From JAAXGX01 sp965203565 (GTDB lineage Bacteria; Acidobacteriota; Vicinamibacteria; Vicinamibacterales; UBA8438), in contig OZ241896.1 of assembly GCA_965203565.1 (NCBI GenBank), positions 1,550,001 through 1,614,000 on the forward strand: a stretch of 64,000 nt of DNA, given 5' to 3'. The notes below the pieces were generated by a model, which worked only from the letters and a program-made list of their open reading frames with translations, did no database searches and had not been told where the DNA came from. Positions 18,201-24,781 of this stretch are shown in pieces; within the stretch, counting starts at the first letter, position 1, and each line of letters opens with the position of its first letter. The position numbers and the translations under genes are program-made.

Positions 18201-18291
18201 CCGGCTGGCGAACGCGCTGTCCGCCCTCTACCCGCCGGCCGGCGAGGAGAAGCGCCTGCTGGACGCGATGCTGCTGGCGGTTCCGCGGTAA
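15258..18291 (+). CDS. DUF1156-family DNA methyltransferase, copy 2, frame broken at a 19-G run
   Basis: The reading frame runs from ATG 15258 through the SAM motif (VVDPFAGGGSIP near residue 135) to a run of G at 16037-16055. There it shifts, and the rest (IEFAIFEP, CPCCGVVLP, DPPYYDAIPYSD, to the stop at 18291) is read in another frame. A run length divisible by three, 18 or 21, would join the two parts into one protein of about 1010 residues aligned to copy 1. As written, the first frame ends at 16367, giving a truncated product without the DPPY motif. Flanks are almost identical to copy 1, with a different central cassette (16502-16814). The start has the conserved KSIRHGHPS segment. Either a phase-variable gene or a sequence error. 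Confidence 0.8.
16037..16055 (+). repeat. Homopolymer of 19 G inside DUF1156 copy 2
   Basis: Nineteen consecutive G lie in the coding region and encode part of a glycine run. Copy 1 has an ordinary AEGERPRVEF coding sequence at this place. The length is one base over a multiple of three, exactly the frame error seen. G runs of this kind cause phase variation of methyltransferases in Helicobacter, Campylobacter and Neisseria. Confidence 0.9.
16502..16814 (+). other. Divergent central cassette of DUF1156 copy 2
   Basis: It corresponds in position to 4722-5049 of copy 1 but is largely unrelated at the DNA level and is AT-richer than its GC-rich flanks. It reads from LFTARQKMMLACFGDP to the residues before HPLPDQAAG. 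Only the RQALPIVWDFAE core aligns with copy 1. Sharp borders point to cassette exchange by recombination in the identical flanks. Confidence 0.7.
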
Positions 18292-18321
18292 AGTAGAAAT
18301 CAGCACAGCGGAGCAAGCGCC

Positions 18322-19680
18322 GTGAACATACTCACACTGGAGAACTTCCGTTGCTTTCGGGACGAGCAGCAAGTGCGCCTGACGCCCCTCACGCTGCTGG
18401 TGGGAGAGAACAGCACCGGCAAGACGTCGTTTATGGCGCTGGTTCGCGCCCTGTGGGACGCCGCGTACGTGGGGATGGCGCCCGACTTCAAGGAAGCGCC
18501 CTACGATCTAGGCAGCTTTGACGAAATCGCCCACTACCGCGGCGGCCGAGCTGGGCGAGCACCCGGATTCAGGGCAGGGCTCATGAACTGGAGAACGAAA
18601 ACCACAGAATCCGATAACCAGTTACACTTCCGCCGGTTCGAGGTCGCGTTCAGTCGTCAGGGAACCGCGCCGGCGCCGACGAGGTGGATGTACGAACAGG
18701 ACAGCAACGGGATAATGATTCATCTCAGGGAAGACGTTCCATGGGAGATTCACTACATGACAGCGAGGGGCGAGTGGTCGTGGCAGGCGCCTGCGGAGCA
18801 GGCCGCGCGATTCGGAATGAATCGTAGCCTGCTGCCTTACTTTATCCTTTATCCGGTGCTCGAGGAAAATGGCCTCCTGAAGCCGGTCGGGAACTCTCCG
18901 AAGATGACTTCTGATGACAGGCTACTAATGGAATGGCTTTATGATCAATTCGACTCCACCTTTTCCGGTCAACGGCCTTTCGCCAGTGCTCCCGTGCGTT
19001 CCAAGCCGCGCAGAACCTACGATCCCTCTCGCCCTGCCCGCGATCCTGAGGGTGAGACGATCCCGATGTACCTCTCCACGACATTTTTCGAGGACAAGAA
19101 GTCCTGGAAGGAGTTGAAGGACGCGCTCGAGCGGTTCGGACGGGAGGCGGGACTCTTCGACGAAATCGCCGTGAAGCCGCTCGGAAAACGGGGCAGCGAA
19201 CCTTTCCAGATGCACGTCCGGAAGTTCGGACGTCGCGCAAAAAAGGGACCGTTGCGTAACCTGATCGACGTCGGTTACGGCGTCAGTCAGGTGCTGCCGG
19301 TCATCACTGAGCTGTTTCGGGACGATGCGACGCCGATGTTCCTGCTGCAACAGCCGGAGGTGCATCTTCATCCCAGCGCGCAGGCGGCCCTCGGAAGCCT
19401 GTTCTGCAGGATCGCCGGGAAACAGCGGCAACTGGTGGTGGAGACGCACAGCGACCACATGCTGAAGAGGATCCGCATGGACGTTCGCGATGGCAAGGCG
19501 GCTCTGAAGCCGGAAGACGTATCTATACTGTTCTTCGAGCGTGGCGACCTTGACGTTAGAATTCACTCGCTGCGGTTGGATCGAGAAGGGAATGTGCTGG
19601 ATGCGCCTGATAGCTACGGGAGATTTTTTCTGGAGGAGACGGCGAGGTCTTTGTGGAGCAAGTCGGAATCCGGAGGGTGA
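18322..19680 (+). CDS. RecF/SMC-like AAA ATPase (PIN-partnered)
   Basis: 452 residues. The N-terminal ILTLENFRCFRDEQ leads to Walker A GENSTGKTS near residue 29. The C-terminal half has LLQQPEVHLHPSAQ near 343 (Walker B region, with Q where D is usual) and VVETHSDHML, the usual arrangement of single-subunit OLD-like ATPases without a nuclease domain. The stop is followed directly (TGACATG) by a PIN-like gene, so ATPase and nuclease probably work as a pair. Such ATPase/effector pairs are common in defence islands. The interior is more AT-rich than the DUF1156 genes. Confidence 0.8.
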   Translation: MNILTLENFRCFRDEQQVRLTPLTLLVGENSTGKTSFMALVRALWDAAYVGMAPDFKEAPYDLGSFDEIAHYRGGRAGRAPGFRAGLMNWRTKTTESDNQLHFRRFEVAFSRQGTAPAPTRWMYEQDSNGIMIHLREDVPWEIHYMTARGEWSWQAPAEQAARFGMNRSLLPYFILYPVLEENGLLKPVGNSPKMTSDDRLLMEWLYDQFDSTFSGQRPFASAPVRSKPRRTYDPSRPARDPEGETIPMYLSTTFFEDKKSWKELKDALERFGREAGLFDEIAVKPLGKRGSEPFQMHVRKFGRRAKKGPLRNLIDVGYGVSQVLPVITELFRDDATPMFLLQQPEVHLHPSAQAALGSLFCRIAGKQRQLVVETHSDHMLKRIRMDVRDGKAALKPEDVSILFFERGDLDVRIHSLRLDREGNVLDAPDSYGRFFLEETARSLWSKSESGG

Positions 19681-19681
19681 C

Positions 19682-20143
19682 ATGTGCGCGATCGTCGACG
19701 CCAATACTGCAAGAGAGGTGTTCAGCCGTGACCGACCGCCGGCCGGCGACAAGTTCTTGAGCTGGATCAATAGTGGGAGCGGCCGTTTGGTGGCAGGGGG
19801 AGAGTTGCTTCGTGAATTGAAAAAATTGAATGACTTCAAAGTTTGGGCAAACGAGGCAGTGAACTCCGGGAAGATGAGGATTCTGAACGACGCCGACGTT
19901 AATGCAAGAACTGAACGGATTAAAAGTGAAGGGATAATATCGGACGATCCTCATGTGTTGGCTGTTGCGCAGATTAGCGGTGCTCGTCTTTTGTACTCCA
20001 ATGACAAGGATCTGCACTCGGACTTCAAGAACAGGAAATTGATCGACCACCCTTCAGGCAGCGTGTACTCAACGTCTAGAACCAGTAATTTCACAAAAAG
20101 TCATCGGCTGTTGCTTGGCCGCAGAGGCATCTGTCGAAGCTGA
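19682..20143 (+). CDS. PIN-like nuclease, partner of the preceding ATPase
   Basis: 153 residues from the ATG one base after the ATPase stop. CAIVDANTAREVF at the start supplies the first acidic site, ELLRELKKL a glutamate, and DDPHVLAVAQ with YSNDKDLHSDF the distal acidic residues, the order of a PIN-fold RNase. The C-terminal tail (TKSHRLLLGRRGICRS) is basic. Base composition is clearly more AT-rich than the neighbours, implying a separate origin. Inferred role: toxic nuclease released when the ATPase senses infection. Confidence 0.75.
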   Translation: MCAIVDANTAREVFSRDRPPAGDKFLSWINSGSGRLVAGGELLRELKKLNDFKVWANEAVNSGKMRILNDADVNARTERIKSEGIISDDPHVLAVAQISGARLLYSNDKDLHSDFKNRKLIDHPSGSVYSTSRTSNFTKSHRLLLGRRGICRS

Positions 20144-20161
20144 CGGATTTGGAAGCCGCCG

Positions 20162-21383
20162 ATGCTTGACCGCCTCACGGTCTGTGGCTTCAAGTCGCTG
20201 CGCGACGTGTCGGTGAAATTGCCGCGCCTGGCCGTGCTCTTCGGTCCGAACGCCGCCGGCAAGAGCAACCTGCTGGATGCGATAGAGGCGCTGTCGCGGC
20301 TCGGCGTCGCCCGCACGCTGTCGGACGTGCTCGACCCGCCGGCGCCGGTTCGCGGTCACGCGTTCGAGGCGTTCGCCTTTCCCGCCGGCGGCCTGCCGGA
20401 GCTGTTGCGGCGACCGGATGCGCAGTTTTCCATCGAAGCCGACCTCACGGTCGGAACGGAGCGGTACCGCTATCGCGTGGAGCCCCGGATCGAACTCGGG
20501 TCGGGCCGTCTGAGCGACGAATATCTCGCGCAACTGGGCGCGGCCGGCAAGCCGAAGGGGAGGGCGGCCATCGAGCGCGTGGACGCCATGCTGCACGTGC
20601 GGCGCAAGGGCAGGCCCGCCCACCCGCGGCAGGAGCCGCTCCATCTGAACCATTCGATCCTGTCCGACCGGAGCCTCGGCGGCGACGAGTACCGCTGGCT
20701 GGAGGTCGTCCGTAACGAGCTCGGGAACTGGTCGACGCACTATCTCGACCCGCACTCGGCGATGCGGGCCGCCCGCGCTCCGGCCGATGTGGTCGACGTC
20801 GGCGTGCTCGGTCAGCAGATCGCGCCGTTCCTGTACAAGCTGCGGGCCGACGCCGCGAAGTCGTTCGACGCCGTGCGCCGCACGTTGCGCACGATCGTGC
20901 CGAGCGTCGAATCGTTGGCGGTCGATCTGGACGAACGCCGCGGGACGCTCGATCTGGCGATTCGACAGGACGGCGTCGAGTACTCGTCGCGCATCGTCTC
21001 GGAAGGCACGCTGCGGGTTCTTGCGCTCTGCGCCATCGCCGTGAACCCGTGGGGAGGCTCGCTGGTCGCCTTCGAGGAGCCGGAGAACGGAGTGCACCCC
21101 CCGCCGGATCGAGCTGGTGGCGAAGCTGCTGATTTCGCTGGCCGTGGATCTCGGCCGCCAGGTCGTCGTCACCACCCACTCGCCGCTGTTCTGCGACGCC
21201 GTGCGGAGGTTCTCTTCCGGGCCCGAAGACGTCCGGCTGTTCAACGTCCGCCGCAGCGGGTCGGCCACGGTTGTCAAGCGCGTCGATGCCGCCGGGCCGC
21301 TTTTCGAGGATTCCGAAATGGCCGACGTGGGCTGTGAAGACCTGCCGATGGGAGCTGAAATGGCGGCGACCGCACACGAATAG
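20162..21383 (+). CDS. RecF-like AAA ATPase, frame broken at a C run
   Basis: The frame from ATG 20162 contains Walker A GPNAAGKSN near residue 29 and reaches VAFEEPENGVHP. A run of six C at 21096-21101 then shifts the frame. With five C the reading continues as RRIELVAKLLISLAVDLGRQ, then VVTTHSPLFCDAV, to the stop at 21383, giving an ATPase of about 406 residues with Walker B and the switch histidine. As written, the product ends at 21337 with a wrong tail. It is a pseudogene or a one-base sequence error. No obvious effector gene follows, unlike the neighbouring ATPases. Confidence 0.75.
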
Positions 21384-21403
21384 AGAGCTGGAGAACCCAT
21401 GCC

Positions 21404-22699
21404 GTGGCGAAAATAGAAGGCATCAGGATCAGGAACTACCGGGTGTTGAAAGACGTCACGCTGGGACGGCTGTGGAGCACGCGCGACCTCGATCCTCTGA
21501 CTCCGATGACGGCGGTGATCGGAAAAAACGGAGTCGGCAAAAGCTCCTTGTTCGACGCCTTCGGTTTTGTCGCGGACTGCCTGAAGCTGGGCGTCGAAGA
21601 GGCGTGTGACGCGAGCGGGCGCGGTGGGTTCGAGCGCATCCGTTCCCAAGGAACCCGCGATCCGGTTGAATTCGCAATTTATTACAGGGAAGGAAAGAAC
21701 GCGCGGCCGATCACCTATGAGCTTCAGATCGACAGCGACGATTCGGAGCGTCCGTACGTGCTGTGGGAGCGTCTCCGCCAGCGGCGCAAGGGACAGAAGT
21801 ACGGTCAACCGTTTTCATTCCTCATGATGAGCGCCGGCAGGGGGCTGGCGTGGAGGGGGGACGCGCAGGGCTTCGACGACGATACGGGAACGGCGCCGAA
21901 CCTGGAGGCGTTGATCCAGCAGTTCGAGAGAAATTCCGCCGGCGCGGAGACCGCACAGTCCGAGTTCATCGAGCTTGAGGACAAGCGCAAACTGGGCATC
22001 GCCACCCTCGGGGCATTGAAGCAGCACCCCAGAATATCGTCCTTTCGGCGATTCATCGAAGGATGGTACTTGAGCTACTTCACGCCCGACGCCGCGCGCG
22101 GCTTGCCGCTGGCCGGTCCGCAGAAGCATCTGAACGTGCATGGAGACAACATCGGCAACGTCGTGCAGTTCATGGAGCGTGAGCACCAGGACAGGTTCAG
22201 GGGCATCCTCGCCGGAATCGCCGGCAAGGTTCCGGGCATCGACCGCATCGACACGAGGCGGAGTCCGGACGGGAGGCTGCTCCTGCGTTTCAACGATCGA
22301 GGCTTCGCCGACCCGTTCTATGCGCAACAGATGTCCGACGGCACGTTGAAGGTCTTCGCGTACCTGCTCATGCTGGAGGATCCGACGCCGCCGCCGTTCA
22401 TCTGCATCGAGGAGCCGGAAAACGGGGTGTACCACAAGCTGCTGGAAATCCTGGCTGGGGAGTTCCGCCGTCACGCGACGGGAAGGAAGAACGCGCCGCA
22501 GATGTTCATCACCACGCACCAGCCGTACCTGGTCGACGCCCTGCGGCCGGAGGAAACGTGGATTCTCGAAAAGCAGGAGGACGGATTCTCGACCATTTCC
22601 CGGGCCAGCGCGGACAGGACGGTCAAGGCCATGGTGGATGAGGGGTTGCCGCTCGGCGGCCTCTGGTACAGCGATTATCTGGATCGGCGGCAGACGTGA
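21404..22699 (+). CDS. RecF-like AAA ATPase (TOPRIM-partnered)
   Basis: 431 residues from a GTG at 21404 preceded by a GGAG site. The N-terminus IEGIRIRNYRVLKDV leads to Walker A GKNGVGKSS near 39. The C-terminal part has QMSDGTLKVFAYLLML (signature-like), IEEPENGVY near 335 (Walker B) and ITTHQPYLVDAL. It overlaps the next gene, which has TOPRIM-like acidic motifs. ATPase/TOPRIM pairs of this general form include the PARIS defence system, but I cannot claim this is PARIS. Inferred role: sensor ATPase holding a nuclease effector. Confidence 0.8.
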   Translation: MAKIEGIRIRNYRVLKDVTLGRLWSTRDLDPLTPMTAVIGKNGVGKSSLFDAFGFVADCLKLGVEEACDASGRGGFERIRSQGTRDPVEFAIYYREGKNARPITYELQIDSDDSERPYVLWERLRQRRKGQKYGQPFSFLMMSAGRGLAWRGDAQGFDDDTGTAPNLEALIQQFERNSAGAETAQSEFIELEDKRKLGIATLGALKQHPRISSFRRFIEGWYLSYFTPDAARGLPLAGPQKHLNVHGDNIGNVVQFMEREHQDRFRGILAGIAGKVPGIDRIDTRRSPDGRLLLRFNDRGFADPFYAQQMSDGTLKVFAYLLMLEDPTPPPFICIEEPENGVYHKLLEILAGEFRRHATGRKNAPQMFITTHQPYLVDALRPEETWILEKQEDGFSTISRASADRTVKAMVDEGLPLGGLWYSDYLDRRQT

Positions 22700-23370
22700 T
22701 GCATTTCGAGGTGCTGGTCGAGGATCGATCCGGGAGCGTCACGGTCGACAGGCTGCTGGAGAAAATATTCGGCGCGAACGGCGTCACCCATTCGTGGAGC
22801 ATGCGCCCGTATCAGGGAATCGGCCGCTTGCCGAAGGATCTGCGCGAGAGCACGGGGCGCGGAAACCGCCTGCTTCTGAACGTGTTGCCGCGGATGCTGC
22901 GGGCGTACGGACAGAGCCTCCCGTCGTCGTCCGCGGTCGTCGTGGTGGTGGACCTGGACGACCGGGACTGCATCGCGTTCAAGCGGGAATTGCTCGACGT
23001 TCTGGATGCATGCAATCCACGCCCGCGAGCGTTGTTCAGAATCGCGATAGAGGAAAGCGAAGCGTGGCTGCTGGGAGACCGCTCCGCGGTGAAGGCGGCA
23101 TATCCTCGGGTGAAGGAGGACATGCTGAATGGTTACGAGCAGGACAGCATCTGCGGCACGTGGGAGGTGCTGGCGGACGCCGCGCATCCTGGCGGCGCGG
23201 CGGCGCTCAGGGCGGTCGGATATCCCGAAACCGGCAGAGTGAAGTGCGAGTGGGCGGCGCGGATCGCGCCGCACGTGGACGTGGAGCGGAATCGGTCGAA
23301 GAGTTTTCGGGTGTTTCGAGACGGCGTGCAGAACCTTGCGGGAATGGAGACGCATGCCCAACCGGATTGA
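22699..23370 (+). CDS. TOPRIM-like/DUF4276-like putative nuclease, ATPase partner
   Basis: 223 residues from the ATG at 22699 (a GTG one codon earlier is possible), in a TGATG overlap with the ATPase. FEVLVEDRSG at the N-terminus gives the catalytic glutamate, VVVVDLDDRD near residue 84 the DxD acidic motif, and ESEAWLLGD near 119 the helix typical of DUF4276-like TOPRIM proteins. It appears full length. The role as a metal-dependent nuclease effector is inferred from motifs and pairing. The 3' end overlaps the next ATPase gene by 17 bases, so four genes here are probably one message. Confidence 0.72.
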   Translation: MHFEVLVEDRSGSVTVDRLLEKIFGANGVTHSWSMRPYQGIGRLPKDLRESTGRGNRLLLNVLPRMLRAYGQSLPSSSAVVVVVDLDDRDCIAFKRELLDVLDACNPRPRALFRIAIEESEAWLLGDRSAVKAAYPRVKEDMLNGYEQDSICGTWEVLADAAHPGGAAALRAVGYPETGRVKCEWAARIAPHVDVERNRSKSFRVFRDGVQNLAGMETHAQPD

Positions 23371-24478
23371 ATCCGTTCACGTCAGCGGCTTCCGCTCGCT
23401 GGCCGACGTCCGGCTCGACGGCCTGTCCGGGGTGGCCGTGCTGATCGGGGCCAACGGCTCCGGCAAGTCGAACTTCATCCGTTTCTTCGAGATGCTGAGC
23501 TGGATGCTGCGGGCCGGACGGCTCGGCGAATTCATCACGCGGAAGGGCGGCGCCGACGATCAGCTGTTCGGCGGCGCGAAGCGCAGTCCGCTGATGAAAG
23601 CCGCGGTTGCGCTGCGGACCGACGCAGGTCGAAACGACTATCGGTTCACCCTCGCGCACGGGAGCCCGGACCGCTTCATTTTCACCGACGAGGCGTTTCG
23701 GTTCAGCAGCTCGGACCGTCCGACGCAAGCGGCTTGGCGGATCCTCGGAAGCGGTCATCCGGAGGCGAAACTCGTCGAGGCCGCGCAGTCCGCGCAGCCG
23801 GCCGGCGTCAATCAGAAGACGGCGCGGGTGATCGTTCATCTGTTGCGGAATTGTGCGGTCCATCAGTTTCACGACACGTCCGACCATTCGAAATTCAAGA
23901 CGCGGTGGGATGCCGAGGACAGCAATTACCTGCGCGCCGACGGCGGCAACCTGGCCGCGGTGCTGCTGCGTCTGGAACGCGAGGACGTCCAGCGTTTCGA
24001 GACGATCTGCGGCCACGTGAGACGGGTGCTGCCGGTTTTCGACCGGTTCCAGATAGAAGAAAGTTACGGCAAGGCGTCGCTGCGGTGGAAAGCCAGGGGT
24101 CTGGACAAGACCGTCGGCGCGCACATGACTTCGGACGGCTCGCTTCGGTTCTTCGCGCTGGCGACGCTCCTGAACCTTCCGGCCGGGATGCTTTCCGACG
24201 TGATCCTGCTGGACGAACCGGAGTTGGGGCTCCATCCGGCGGCGGTCGCGCTGGTCGGCGACATGATCAAGGCGCTCTCGGCCGAACGTCAGGTCATCGT
24301 GGCCACCCAGTCCCCGCTGCTGGTCGACGCGTTCAGCCTCGACGAGATAGTCGTACTGGAGTTGCGGGCCGGGCGGACGGAAGTGCGCCGGCCCGAAGAG
24401 CAGGAGTATCGAAGCTGGCTGGAGGAGTATACGACCGGTGAGCTCTGGCAGAAGAATCTCCTCGGAGGGCGGCCGTGA
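23354..24478 (+). CDS. RecF-like AAA ATPase (DUF4276-partnered)
   Basis: 374 residues, starting MPNRIESVHVSGFRSLADV at the ATG at 23354. Walker A is GANGSGKSN near 32, SDGSLRFFALATLL forms the signature region and LLDEPELGLHP near 286 the Walker B, followed by VATQSPLLVDAF. This type of ATPase commonly precedes DUF4276 genes, and here its stop overlaps the GTG of a DUF4276 fragment. The ATPase itself looks complete. With its effector truncated, the pair may be dead or may use the neighbouring TOPRIM-like protein. Confidence 0.82.
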   Translation: MPNRIESVHVSGFRSLADVRLDGLSGVAVLIGANGSGKSNFIRFFEMLSWMLRAGRLGEFITRKGGADDQLFGGAKRSPLMKAAVALRTDAGRNDYRFTLAHGSPDRFIFTDEAFRFSSSDRPTQAAWRILGSGHPEAKLVEAAQSAQPAGVNQKTARVIVHLLRNCAVHQFHDTSDHSKFKTRWDAEDSNYLRADGGNLAAVLLRLEREDVQRFETICGHVRRVLPVFDRFQIEESYGKASLRWKARGLDKTVGAHMTSDGSLRFFALATLLNLPAGMLSDVILLDEPELGLHPAAVALVGDMIKALSAERQVIVATQSPLLVDAFSLDEIVVLELRAGRTEVRRPEEQEYRSWLEEYTTGELWQKNLLGGRP

Positions 24479-24768
24479 TCCGCCTCGCCATTTCCGTGGA
24501 GGGCCAGACCGAAGAGGCGTTCGTCAAGAACGTTCTTGCCGAACACCTGCGGCCGATGAACGTCGAGCCGACGCCGATTCTGCTCGGCCGCGCCCGCGGC
24601 TTTCATGGTGGCGGTCACGTCAACGTGGAGCGGCTTGCCCACGACATGACTCACTTGCGCCGGTCGTTCGACGCCGTTACGTCCCTGGTGGACCTTTACG
24701 GATTCGCCGGCCGGATGGAATGCCCGCGGTTCGACCGTTGGGTGACGCGTCTGGAGAAGCTGGCATGA
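24475..24768 (+). CDS. DUF4276 protein, C-terminally truncated
   Basis: 97 residues from a GTG overlapping the ATPase stop (GTGA). IRLAISVEGQTEEAFVKNVL and FDAVTSLVDLYGF are hallmarks of DUF4276, a TOPRIM-like family usually about 200 or more residues. After YGF the frame continues as a short unrelated tail and stops 13 bases before the DUF499 ATG. The distal half, including the usual second acidic cluster, is missing. The break is close to the DUF499 gene, so the loss probably came with joining of the two modules. Confidence 0.72.
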   Translation: MIRLAISVEGQTEEAFVKNVLAEHLRPMNVEPTPILLGRARGFHGGGHVNVERLAHDMTHLRRSFDAVTSLVDLYGFAGRMECPRFDRWVTRLEKLA

Positions 24769-24781
24769 CGGAGACCTTCTG

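Larger units (their letters stand above)
15273..18291 (+). repeat. Long direct repeat, unit 2 (DUF1156 gene)
   Basis: Partner of 3488-6511. Near-identity covers the 5' ~1.2 kb and the 3' ~1.45 kb. Differences include the central cassette, the poly-G run, a TERPGRLRSLD stretch (copy 1: TEMGTRLRARD) and a small insertion (PGAV) near 18010. Confidence 0.85.

Noticed and set aside
18322..23370. Calling one of the ATPase/TOPRIM pairs PARIS
   Set aside because: The motifs fit ATPase plus TOPRIM in general, but I see no specific AriA/AriB features and the effector looks DUF4276-like.
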